In this document: piece after piece, positions 41,661 to 49,998 of the stretch
Numbering within the stretch: the first letter of the stretch is position 1
Layout: every line of letters begins with the position of its first letter
NCBI RefSeq assembly: GCF_000720765.1
Contig: NZ_JODC01000001.1
Span: 434,001-498,000, forward strand
DNA: 64,000 nt
DNA from: Streptomyces sp. NRRL S-646
Lineage (GTDB): Bacteria > Actinomycetota > Actinomycetes > Streptomycetales > Streptomycetaceae
Direction: 5' to 3'
Notes under the pieces: model-generated
What the model saw: only the letters and a program-made list of their open reading frames with translations
What the model was told of the DNA's origin: nothing
Databases searched by the model: none
Made by a program: the position numbers and the translations under genes

Positions 41661-43466
41661 GTGCGTAGACCGCACATACGCAGCGTGGCGGTTGCCGTCG
41701 CCGTGACGACGGCCGCCACGGGCCTGGCCGGCACCGCCTTCGGCACCACCACGGGGACGGGTCGCACCGCTGCCACTGCCGGCACCTCGGCCGCGTCCGT
41801 GGTGTCCGCCGCCCGCGCAGCCGCCTTCGCCCACTCGTCCGCGACCGGCGTCTCCCAGGGCGACGAACTGCAGGCCGTGGACGTCATGATCGACCCGGAG
41901 GGTGCCCGGCACGTCCGGTTCACCCGGGCGCACCAGGGCATGCAGGTGCTCGGCGGCGACCTCGTCGTCCACCTCACCAGGCAGCTGGCGTACGCGGGTG
42001 TCACGCGGGCTGCCGGACAAACCGTCAAGCCGGCTGCCGCCACCGCCGCCAAGCTGTCGGCCGCCGAGGCCCAGCAGAAGGCGGCCACGGCCGCCAAGGG
42101 TGACGCCGGTGCCGCCGAGCTCGTCGTGGACGCCCGCGACGGCGCGTCCGCCCTCGCCTACCAGGTGCGGGTCAGCGACAGCGGCACCGCCGAGGGCACC
42201 GGCTCCCGGACGGTCGTCGTCGACGCCGTCACCGGCAAGGTGCGCAGCAACACGCCCGACAGCGACGAGTTCCTCTCACCCGGGCTGCTCGACACCCTGC
42301 GCGAGCGCGGCGAGAAGCTCGACCCCGCCACCGGCGCCGGTGCACAGACCGCTGGACTCACCGCCGCGTCGGCTTCGTCCGCGGCCGGCGCCACCCGCTA
42401 TCCGTCGACGGCCCACGGCACCGGCAAGTCCATCTTCGTCGGCACGGTGCCGCTGACCACCACCCGCACGGCCCGCACCACCTACCTCCTCAAGGACCCG
42501 ACCCGCTGGGGCACCGAGACCCGGGACGCCAAGGGCCAGGAGCTGGAGAGCTTCGCCCGCGGCAAGAAGATCACCACCAGCAACGACGTCTTCGGCAACG
42601 GCAGGGTCACCAGCCGCAACAGCGCCGCCGCCGACGCCCAGTACGGCGTCACCGAGACCCTGGACTTCTACAAGAAGACCTTCGGTCGCAAGGGCATCGA
42701 GAACAACGGCAAGGGCGCCCACGCCATGGTCCACTTCGGCAACAAGGTGGCCAACGCGTTCTGGGACTCGACGTGTGACTGCATGCTCTACGGCGACGGC
42801 GACGGCGACATGTTCAAGAAGCCGCTGGTCGCCCTGGACGTCACCGGCCACGAGCTGACCCACGGCGTCGTGGACGCCACCGCCAAGCTGGAGCCCACCC
42901 GTGTCGATGCGCAGGGCAACCAGTACGGCGAGCCGGGCGCGCTGAACGAGTCGCTCGCCGACATCTTCGGCTCCAACGTCGAGTTCTTCACGAACAATGC
43001 GTCGGACAAGCCGGACTACCTCATCGGCGAGAAGATGGGCCTGGCCCAGAAGTTCCTGCGCCGCCTCGACCACCCGTCGCTCGACCGGCTCGAGGGCACC
43101 ATCGACTACTGGTCGCCCGAGGCGTACGACGCCGAGGTGCACGCCGGCTCCGGCGTCTCCTCGCACGCGTACTACCTGCTCGCCGAGGGCAGCGGCCAGA
43201 AGACGATCGGCGGCGTCAGGTACGACTCGCCGACCTATGACGGCTCGACGGTCAAGGGCATCGGCCGCACCAAGGCCACGGCCATCTTCTACCGGGCCCT
43301 GACCCGCTACATGGTCTCCACGACCGACTTCCACGACGCGCGCGACGCGACGCTGAAGGCGGCCAAGGACCTGTACGGGGCGAACAGCACGGAGTACAAG
43401 ACGGTGGACCTGGCCTGGGCCGCCGTCAACGTCAACTCGGCCAACACCCCGGCCGCACACCGCTGA
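41661..43466 (+). CDS. Secreted M4-family (thermolysin-like) neutral metalloprotease
   Basis: 601 residues from GTG 41661. Signal peptide to about residue 30, then an FTP/PepSY propeptide to about 215 ('RHVRFTRAHQGMQVLGGDLVVH'). The mature enzyme has zinc motif H397-E-L-T-H401 in 'VTGHELTHGVVDATAK', third ligand E430 in GALNESLADIFG, and catalytic His in 'GSGVSSHAYYLLAEG'. The HEXXH-to-Glu spacing is nine residues longer than in thermolysin. It digests external proteins after autoprocessing. Regulation could involve the upstream inverted repeat and leader hairpins. A terminator follows directly. Confidence 0.93.
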   Translation: MRRPHIRSVAVAVAVTTAATGLAGTAFGTTTGTGRTAATAGTSAASVVSAARAAAFAHSSATGVSQGDELQAVDVMIDPEGARHVRFTRAHQGMQVLGGDLVVHLTRQLAYAGVTRAAGQTVKPAAATAAKLSAAEAQQKAATAAKGDAGAAELVVDARDGASALAYQVRVSDSGTAEGTGSRTVVVDAVTGKVRSNTPDSDEFLSPGLLDTLRERGEKLDPATGAGAQTAGLTAASASSAAGATRYPSTAHGTGKSIFVGTVPLTTTRTARTTYLLKDPTRWGTETRDAKGQELESFARGKKITTSNDVFGNGRVTSRNSAAADAQYGVTETLDFYKKTFGRKGIENNGKGAHAMVHFGNKVANAFWDSTCDCMLYGDGDGDMFKKPLVALDVTGHELTHGVVDATAKLEPTRVDAQGNQYGEPGALNESLADIFGSNVEFFTNNASDKPDYLIGEKMGLAQKFLRRLDHPSLDRLEGTIDYWSPEAYDAEVHAGSGVSSHAYYLLAEGSGQKTIGGVRYDSPTYDGSTVKGIGRTKATAIFYRALTRYMVSTTDFHDARDATLKAAKDLYGANSTEYKTVDLAWAAVNVNSANTPAAHR

Positions 43467-43486
43467 TTGCGAAACCATGACACCGG

Positions 43487-43517
43487 TCCGGGTGCCCCTG
43501 TCAGGTGGGCACCCGGA
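43487..43517 (+). terminator. 11-bp stem terminator after the M4 protease
   Basis: Arms TCCGGGTGCCC (43487-43497) and GGGCACCCGGA (43507-43517) are perfect complements around a nine-base loop. It begins 20 bases after the protease stop. The rest of the gap to 43676 shows no gene. Confidence 0.75.
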
Positions 43518-43676
43518 TCTGGCAGATCTACCCTCTTCTGAAGGGCGCCCGGTCACTACTGCCCTGCGGCGGCCGAACTCAAGTGCGACAATGCATACGC
43601 GGCCACCGTTGCCGGTCCCCGCACACAGCTGTATCTCCCGCAGGTGAGCACGAAGCCCGTCCGGCTGGAGGAGTGG

Positions 43677-45008
43677 ATGTCCCCCGACAACCTCGGCGAA
43701 ACCACCGGTGCGGGGCGTCGGGGCCCGCGGTGGCTCCGGCACGCCGAAGGACCTCGCCCGGTGAGGGCCCGCTCCGCCCGGGCCGGCCGCCTGGGGGCCC
43801 TCCTGTTGCTGGCCGGCGCCATCCAGGCGACCCCGGTGCACGCAACCGATGATCAGACCCCGTTCACCGTGGTGGGAGCGCCCGCGGACCGCCGGGGGGT
43901 CGTCACCTGGGGTGCGAGCGCCGATCGCATGGACGACGCGGCCGCCGACCGCGGCTACCGCCTCGTCGTCCACACCAGCACGGCCGGCAGCGACCTGCGG
44001 ATCCGCCTCTCCAACGCCTTCGGGGACCGGCCGGTGACCTTCGACAGCGTCTACGCCGGCCTCCGGCAGGAGGGCGCGCGACTCGTCCCCGGCAGCAACC
44101 GCCGGATGACCTTCGGCGGCGCCCGCTCCGTCACCGTCCCCGCGGGCGCCGCCGCTCTCAGCGACCCCCTGCCAGGCCAACTGCCCGCTGCGACCGACCT
44201 CGTGGTCAGCATCCACTCACCGGACGCCGCCGGACCCGCGACCGGCCACTGGATGGCCATGCAGACGTCCTACACGACCGAGGGCGACCACACCGCCGAG
44301 GAGAGCGCCGCCAACTGGACGCAGACGACCGGCTCCTGGTTCTACCTGGACGCCGTCTCCGTACGCCCGACCGCCGGCACCGCAGCGGTCGTGGCCCTCG
44401 GCGACTCCATCACCGACGGCTGGCAGTCCACCACCGACCTCGACCGCCGCTGGCCCGACTACCTCGCCCGCCGGCTGCGGTCCTTCGGCGGCCACGTCAA
44501 GGGCGTCGCGAACGAAGGGATCTCCGGCAACCAGGTCCTCGCGGACGGCGGCGGCCAGAGCGCCCTGAAGCGGCTGCAGCGCGACGTCCTCTCCCAGCCC
44601 GGCGTCCGCACCGTGTTCCTCTTCGAAGGCGTCAACGACATCAAGGCCCATACCGGAGTCACCGCCCAGGACCTGATCGCCGGCTACCGCGAGATCGTCG
44701 AGCGCGCGCACGCGGCCGGCAAGTGCGTCGTCGGCGCGACCGTGGCCCCGTACAAGGGCTGGCCGGAATGGGATCCGGCCGGCGAGAAGGTACGCGGGGC
44801 AGTGAACCAATTCATCCGCGGCAGCGGCGAGTTCGACGGCGTGACCGACTTCGATCATGTCCTTCGCAGCCCCTACGACCCCGAGCGCATCCGTCCCGTC
44901 TTCGACGGCGGCGACCATCTGCACCCCAACGACAAGGGCATGCAGGCCATGGCCGACGCCGTCGATCTGACGAGCCTCGACTGCGCCGCCCGGCACCCCG
45001 GCGGCTGA
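43677..45008 (+). CDS. Secreted SGNH/GDSL hydrolase
   Basis: 443 residues from ATG 43677, with GGAGGAG upstream; the GTG at 43644 has no ribosome site. The N-terminal 35 residues are basic and a signal-anchor-like hydrophobic core follows (GALLLLAGAIQATPVHA, about 40-56). Block I is 'VVALGDSITDGW', block III 'FLFEGVNDIKAHTG', block V 'DGGDHLHPNDKG' (Asp and His of the triad). This fits extracellular lipases/esterases or rhamnogalacturonan acetylesterase-like enzymes. An extra N-terminal beta domain (about 60-240) precedes the catalytic part. It is convergent with the LuxR regulator, two bases apart. Confidence 0.9.
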   Translation: MSPDNLGETTGAGRRGPRWLRHAEGPRPVRARSARAGRLGALLLLAGAIQATPVHATDDQTPFTVVGAPADRRGVVTWGASADRMDDAAADRGYRLVVHTSTAGSDLRIRLSNAFGDRPVTFDSVYAGLRQEGARLVPGSNRRMTFGGARSVTVPAGAAALSDPLPGQLPAATDLVVSIHSPDAAGPATGHWMAMQTSYTTEGDHTAEESAANWTQTTGSWFYLDAVSVRPTAGTAAVVALGDSITDGWQSTTDLDRRWPDYLARRLRSFGGHVKGVANEGISGNQVLADGGGQSALKRLQRDVLSQPGVRTVFLFEGVNDIKAHTGVTAQDLIAGYREIVERAHAAGKCVVGATVAPYKGWPEWDPAGEKVRGAVNQFIRGSGEFDGVTDFDHVLRSPYDPERIRPVFDGGDHLHPNDKGMQAMADAVDLTSLDCAARHPGG

Positions 45009-45010
45009 GG

Positions 45011-47995
45011 TCAGCCCGAAGCCGTCGGCTCCGGTGCGATCAGCCCCTGCCGGTAGGCGATCGCCACCGCCTCCGTACGGCTCGAAGCACCCAGCTTGGC
45101 CAGGATGTTGGAGACGTGGACGCTCGCCGTCTTGCCGGTGATGAACAACTCCTCGCCGATCTGCCGGTTGCTGCGGCCGCGCGCAAGGAGCCGCAGCACG
45201 TCCTGCTCCCGGGCGGTCAGCGGCGAGGGGCGCTCCCCGTGCGACGGGGCGGTGCCGAGACGGCCGCGGCGTATCAGACCGTCGATCCGCTCCAGCAGGG
45301 GCGCCGCGCCGAGCCGCTCGGCCACCGCTCTCGCCTCGCGGGCCTGCACGGCCGCGTCCTCGCGCCGCTCTGCGGCCAACAGGGCCTCGGCGAACCGCAC
45401 TTGGCAGCGGACGCGCTCGTACACGTCCCCGAAGCCGAACGCGGTCACTGCCTTCTCCCAGGCGCCCGCGTCAGGCCCGGACACCGCCCGCAGCCATTCC
45501 GCCTCGGCGCGAGCCAGCCAGGCGATCCCCTCGGGCCCCTGCGGGGTGCCGTCCTCGTCGTGCAGGGCTGTCTGCCGGGCGAGCTCGACCAGTTCGTCCG
45601 CGGTGTCCTTCCAGCGGTGCCACTCGCCACCGGACGATCGCAGTTCCATGGCCGCGTCGGCCACCGCCGACAGGGCGAGCGCCGCGAACCGCACCGTGGC
45701 GCTGGGTCGGCGGCCCGCGTCGTCGGTCAGCGCGCCGACCGTCGCCCGGGTCCGCTCCACCGCCGCCTCCGGCTCGCCACGCAGCAGGGCCGCCTCGGTC
45801 AGCGCGATGCCCGCAACCAGCGTGGCCATCCAGTCGAAGGGCCCCTCCAGCAGGACCCGTGCCCGCTCGACGGCACCCAGGTCCCCACGGGCCAGCGCCA
45901 CATACAGGGCGGGTCCCATCGCATACCCGCCCGCCGAGGGCAGCACGTCCGCGTCCGCCGCCGCGGCCTGTACACACTCGTCCCAGCGGCCCAGCGTGTA
46001 CAGCACCAGCAGATGCAGGTAACGCATCTCCAGCGGATACAGCGACGACAGCAGCCCGGCCCGGCGGGCGCGCTCCAGACCCTCGGTGACCCACGGCAGA
46101 CAGCCCTCCAGGTCACCCGCCTCGAAGCAGCCGACGGCGAGGTTGAACAGGGCGCGCATCTCCACGGGCGCGTTCCCCGCCCGCCGGGCCAGCTCCCGGG
46201 CCTCCTTCAGCCGCTCACGGCCCTCGACGGTGCGCCGGCCGCCGCCCTCCAGGATCGCCAGCGAGATGAGCAGGTCGGCCTGCGCGTCCGCGACACCCAG
46301 CTGTTCGGCGATCCGCAGGGCTTCGTGAGCGACCCGCACCGCCGTCTCGTCATCTCCGATGTGGCGGGCCGCCATGACATGCGTGGCCGCCGCCCACACC
46401 CAGGTCCGGGTCGGCGGCTCGGCGGGGATCATGGCGAGTGCCTCGCTGCTGTAGGCGAACGCGGCCGTCAGACTGTCGACGCTCATCAGATTGCCGGCCA
46501 GCGTGTACCGGACCCGGGCGGCGAGTTCGGAGTCCGTGTCCTGGCCGATGCCGGCGAGCGCGGCCCGGGTGAGGGACACCGCCCGGTGCGACTCACCGGC
46601 GTGCGCGGCCGCCGCCGAGGCGCGCAGTGTGAGCGTCACCCGGTCGATGCCGTCGCCCGAGGGCCGGGCCGCCGGGTCCACCGACGCCCACAGGTCGAGG
46701 GCGGTCTCCAGATGCCGCAGTTCCTCGGCGGGCGCGCCCACCCGGTCGGCGTGCCCGGCCGCCTCCAGGGATGCGGCGAGCGCCTCGGCCAGGTCATGGC
46801 TCTCGCGGTAGTGATGGGCGCGCTCGGCGGCGCTCTCGGCGGGGTGCCCGCGTCCCGCGAGCAGCCGGGCGAACGCGCCGTGCAGCCGGGCCCGTTCGCC
46901 GGGCAGCAGATCCGCGTAGACCGCCTCCCGGGCCAGGGCGTGCCGGAAGGCGTAGGTGTCGGCGTCGCCGGGGACCAGGAGCTGGTGGCCGATGGCCTCG
47001 CGCAGGGCCGCCTCCAGCTCGTCCTCGGGCAGCCCGACCGCCTCGCGCAGCAGGTCGTGCTCCACGCGCCGCCCGGCGACGGCGGCGGTGCGCAGCACCT
47101 GCTGGGCGGTGTCGGACAGCTGCTCGATGCGGATGAGGAGGACGTCGGCCAGGCCGCTGGGGACGCCGCCCGCCTCCGTGCCCGTGGCCGCGAGCAGCTC
47201 CTCCGCGTAGAAGGCGTTGCCCTCGGCGCGCTCGACGATCCCGCGGACCGTGGCCTCCGGCAGCGGGCGCTCCTGCAGCGCGCGCACCAGCCGGGTCACC
47301 TCGGCATCCGCCATGGGCCGCAGCTCCAGCCGCTCCACGGCCGGCAGCCGTACCAGCTCGGCCAGGAGCGGGCGCAGGGGATGCCGGCGGTGCAGGTCGT
47401 CCGCCCGGTAGGAGGCGAACACCGCCAGCCGGTGCGTGGGCGCACCTCCGGCCGGTCGCTGCAGAATGCCGCGGCTGAGCAGGAAGCGCAGCAGGTCCCG
47501 GGAGGACTGGTCGGCCCAGTGCAGGTCCTCCAGGACCAGCAGCAGCGGAGCGATCCCCGACAGGTCGGCCAGCAGTCCCGCCATGCCCTCGAACAGCCGC
47601 AGCCGCCCTCCGCCACTGTCCGAACGTGTGGCGGGACCCCCCTCGTCCCGCGCCGCGTCCGTGCCCGCACCCCGCAGCCGGTCCACCACCGGATGCGCGG
47701 CCAGCACATCCGCGAACCGCTCGTCGGCCGCCAGCGCGCCCAGGACCTCGGTGAACGGCAGATACGGCAGCCCGACGTCACCGAGGTCGACGCAGTGACC
47801 GGTGAGGACCGTCATCCCGGCCCGGGCGGCCCGCCCCGCGACCTCGTCCAGCACCCGCGTCTTGCCCACCCCGGCGTCCCCGGCGAGCAGCAGGGCCCGG
47901 GCCTCTCCGCCCCGGGCACGCTCCAGCATCCCGGCGAGCCGGGCGATCTCCTCGTCCCGGCCGATCAGCGGCGTGGTCAACATGGTCTGCGGCAC
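45011..47995 (-). CDS. LAL-type LuxR-family ATPase transcriptional regulator
   Basis: 994 residues from GTG 47995 (ATG 47983 is an alternative). AAA/NACHT-type ATPase at the N-terminus: Walker A AGDAGVGKT (about 39-47) and Walker B 'LLLVLEDLHWAD'. A long TPR-like helical middle follows (about 400-900). The C-terminal LuxR helix-turn-helix is 'LTAREQDVLRLLARGRSNRQIGEELFITGKTASVHVSNILAKLG' region (about 925-985). Such large ATP-binding regulators activate polyketide or catabolic genes in response to a ligand. The target is unknown; no pathway cluster is next to it. It is preceded by an intergenic repeat. Confidence 0.9.
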   Translation of the reverse strand: MPQTMLTTPLIGRDEEIARLAGMLERARGGEARALLLAGDAGVGKTRVLDEVAGRAARAGMTVLTGHCVDLGDVGLPYLPFTEVLGALAADERFADVLAAHPVVDRLRGAGTDAARDEGGPATRSDSGGGRLRLFEGMAGLLADLSGIAPLLLVLEDLHWADQSSRDLLRFLLSRGILQRPAGGAPTHRLAVFASYRADDLHRRHPLRPLLAELVRLPAVERLELRPMADAEVTRLVRALQERPLPEATVRGIVERAEGNAFYAEELLAATGTEAGGVPSGLADVLLIRIEQLSDTAQQVLRTAAVAGRRVEHDLLREAVGLPEDELEAALREAIGHQLLVPGDADTYAFRHALAREAVYADLLPGERARLHGAFARLLAGRGHPAESAAERAHHYRESHDLAEALAASLEAAGHADRVGAPAEELRHLETALDLWASVDPAARPSGDGIDRVTLTLRASAAAAHAGESHRAVSLTRAALAGIGQDTDSELAARVRYTLAGNLMSVDSLTAAFAYSSEALAMIPAEPPTRTWVWAAATHVMAARHIGDDETAVRVAHEALRIAEQLGVADAQADLLISLAILEGGGRRTVEGRERLKEARELARRAGNAPVEMRALFNLAVGCFEAGDLEGCLPWVTEGLERARRAGLLSSLYPLEMRYLHLLVLYTLGRWDECVQAAAADADVLPSAGGYAMGPALYVALARGDLGAVERARVLLEGPFDWMATLVAGIALTEAALLRGEPEAAVERTRATVGALTDDAGRRPSATVRFAALALSAVADAAMELRSSGGEWHRWKDTADELVELARQTALHDEDGTPQGPEGIAWLARAEAEWLRAVSGPDAGAWEKAVTAFGFGDVYERVRCQVRFAEALLAAERREDAAVQAREARAVAERLGAAPLLERIDGLIRRGRLGTAPSHGERPSPLTAREQDVLRLLARGRSNRQIGEELFITGKTASVHVSNILAKLGASSRTEAVAIAYRQGLIAPEPTASG

Positions 47996-48087
47996 GGATC
48001 CATCCTGGCACGCGGCACTGACAGTGCGGCCTGCGAACAGGAGCGGTCAGGGCCCAGGTGGCCTTGGCGAAGTCCGCCGCGGGCGGT

Positions 48088-48180
48088 CCGCGCCCCAAAG
48101 GGGCGCGGGGCTGCATTGACATGCGGCTCCACCGCGTGGGCGCGACCAGCCACAAGCGCCCGCAGACAGCTCACCGCCCA
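48088..48180. repeat. Streptomyces-type intergenic GC repeat with hairpin
   Basis: A perfect 9-bp stem CCGCGCCCC-AAA-GGGGCGCGG (48088-48108) is followed by a tail containing ATGCGGCTCC, GTGGGCGCGACCAGCCAC and GCCCGCAGAC. The hairpin and the 'GCGACCAGCCAC' tail are what I remember of a short repeat scattered in intergenic regions of many Streptomyces genomes. It fills most of the 198-base gap between the LuxR regulator and the UBP-finger gene. Confidence 0.55.
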
Positions 48181-48193
48181 TCCGGCGAAGCGC

Positions 48194-48544
48194 TCAGCGA
48201 AGCGTCTCCGCCCAGTTCGCCGGCACCCGCCCGGCAGGCCCCGGCGCCGGCTGGTCCGCGGGATGGCTCACCGGGGGAGCGAGGTCGGGCCCGGACTCGT
48301 ACAGCTCGTTGGTGTCGAAGTCCCAGAACCAGCCCTCACCGGGCTCGAAACTGCGGATCACCGGGTGGCCGGTGTCCCGGTAGTGGGCGCTGGCGTGCTT
48401 GGCGGGCGAGTCGTCGCAACAGCCGATGTGCCCGCACTGCGCGCAGCGTCGCAGGTGGAACCACCAGCCGCCGGCCGCGTCGCACTCGACGCACCCGTTG
48501 CCGCTCGGGGGGACGGCGGGGTCGATTCCGTTGGCGCTGGTCAT
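48194..48544 (-). CDS. UBP-type zinc finger protein
   Basis: 116 residues from ATG 48544, overlapping the kinase stop as ATGA. It is essentially one ZnF-UBP domain: 'GCVECDAAGGWWFHLRRCAQCGHIGCCDDS' with C-x2-C pairs, then 'KHASAHYRDTGHPVIRSFEPGEGWFWDF' holding the His ligands. In eukaryotes this domain binds free ubiquitin C-termini; bacteria lack ubiquitin and the actinobacterial members have no known ligand. It is the third gene of a coupled set with the receiver-flavoprotein and the histidine kinase, so it may sense or relay within that pathway. Confidence 0.88.
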   Translation of the reverse strand: MTSANGIDPAVPPSGNGCVECDAAGGWWFHLRRCAQCGHIGCCDDSPAKHASAHYRDTGHPVIRSFEPGEGWFWDFDTNELYESGPDLAPPVSHPADQPAPGPAGRVPANWAETLR

Positions 48545-49998
48545 GCGGGCTCCTCCGGTGTGTCGTCGTCCGTCGCGGTCAGGGGCAGCAGGACCTGGAA
48601 GCGGGTGTCCCCGGGTTCGGACTCCACCTGGAGGGTGCCGTGGTGCTTGTTGACGACGATCCGCCAGGAGATGTCCAGACCCAGCCCGGTGCCCTCGCCC
48701 ACCGGCTTGGTGGTGAAGAACGGGTCGAAGATACGGCCGCGGATGTCCTGCGGCACGCCGGGCCCGGTGTCGCGGAACTCCACCAGCAGCCGGTCGTGAT
48801 CGAGAGCCGTCCGCACCGTCAACGTGCCTTCCCCGCCGACGCTGTTGATGGCGTGGACCGCGTTGTCGATCAGGTTGGTCCACACCTGATTCAGCTCCGC
48901 CGGGTAGGCCGGGATCTTCGGCAGGGTGCGGTCGTAGTCCTTGACGACCTCGATCCGCGAGCCGATCTTGCCCGACAGCATCAGCAGCGTGCTGTCGAGG
49001 AGTTCGTGGACGTCGGCGTTCTGGTACGGGGCCCGGTCGAGCTGCGAGTACTGCTTGGCCGCGTCGACCAGGTGCGAGATACGCGTCGTGGAGTCCTCGA
49101 TCTCGTCCATCAACAGCTCGGTCTCGACCGTGTAGTTGAGCCAGCCGATCGCCCCGGGCAGGATCTCCGGGTCCACCTCCGCCGCCACCTGGTCCAGCCA
49201 GTCGACGTCGAGACCGGCCTGCACGAACGTGGGCGCGAGCCGCCAGCCGTCCGGGATGCCGTGGTCGTCGAGCCAGTCGGTGAGGGCGTCCTCCCGGTCC
49301 GAGGCCTCCAGCGGGCTCAACGTCGGTGCCTTGGCGACCAGTTCGGCGGTGCGCTCCTGGACCTCGATGAGGTTCGCCAGGGCCTCGCGCGGATACGGGC
49401 CTGCGGAGATCACGCCCAGTTTGTGCCGCATCTTCGCGACCCGCTCGCGCAGCGTCGCGGTGGCCCGCACGGCCGCCGCCGCCGGGTTGTTGAGCTCATG
49501 GGTGAGCCCGGCGGACAACGAGCCCAGCGCCAGCAGCCGTTCCCGCTGCCCGATGGCCCGCTGGGTGCTCTTCGTACCGAAGAACAGCCCCTCCAGCAGA
49601 TGCACCGCCATCGGGAACCACTCCTGCATGATGGCAGCGAACGTGTCGGCGGGCAGCACGAAGAACCGCGTCGGCTCCGTGACGCGCATCGAGTTGTTGT
49701 AGCCCTGCCGGACCCGGTCGCCGAGATACGCCTGCATGGCCCCCGAGTACACGCCGGGCTGCGAGGTGCGCGTCACCTCGACATCGTCACCGCCGACCCG
49801 GCGGGACAGCACGACCGTACCCTCGATCATCACGAAGAAGCAGGTGGCGGGCTCGCCCTCGGTGTACACGGGCCCTGCCTCGAACCGCTCCACCCGCCCC
49901 TCGCTGCACAGCCGCCCCAACTGCTCCGGGGTGAGCTTCTCGAACAGGAACAGCGAACCGATCTCCTGCGGACTGCAGGGCATGACCTGCCCGCTCAC
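48541..49998 (-). CDS. Cyclic-nucleotide-domain histidine kinase
   Basis: 485 residues from GTG 49998, overlapping the upstream stop as GTGA. A cNMP-binding-like domain fills about 12-125 ('FLFEKLTPEQLGRLCSEG', 'GEPATCFFVMIEGTVVLSRR'), though the arginine-containing phosphate cassette is not typical. The dimerisation helix carries His167 in LSAGLTHELNNPAAA. HATPase motifs are 'LIDNAVHAINSVGGEG', 'FRDTGPGVP' and 'GLGLDISWRI'. No membrane helix. The probable phosphorelay partner is the receiver domain of the upstream flavoprotein. Similar kinase/flavoprotein pairs exist in actinobacteria. Confidence 0.88.
   Translation of the reverse strand: MSGQVMPCSPQEIGSLFLFEKLTPEQLGRLCSEGRVERFEAGPVYTEGEPATCFFVMIEGTVVLSRRVGGDDVEVTRTSQPGVYSGAMQAYLGDRVRQGYNNSMRVTEPTRFFVLPADTFAAIMQEWFPMAVHLLEGLFFGTKSTQRAIGQRERLLALGSLSAGLTHELNNPAAAAVRATATLRERVAKMRHKLGVISAGPYPREALANLIEVQERTAELVAKAPTLSPLEASDREDALTDWLDDHGIPDGWRLAPTFVQAGLDVDWLDQVAAEVDPEILPGAIGWLNYTVETELLMDEIEDSTTRISHLVDAAKQYSQLDRAPYQNADVHELLDSTLLMLSGKIGSRIEVVKDYDRTLPKIPAYPAELNQVWTNLIDNAVHAINSVGGEGTLTVRTALDHDRLLVEFRDTGPGVPQDIRGRIFDPFFTTKPVGEGTGLGLDISWRIVVNKHHGTLQVESEPGDTRFQVLLPLTATDDDTPEEPA

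Noticed and set aside
44723..48799. 1358-codon open frame on the plus strand
   Set aside because: It is antisense to the LuxR-type regulator, Arg/Gly/Pro/His-rich and without recognisable domains.
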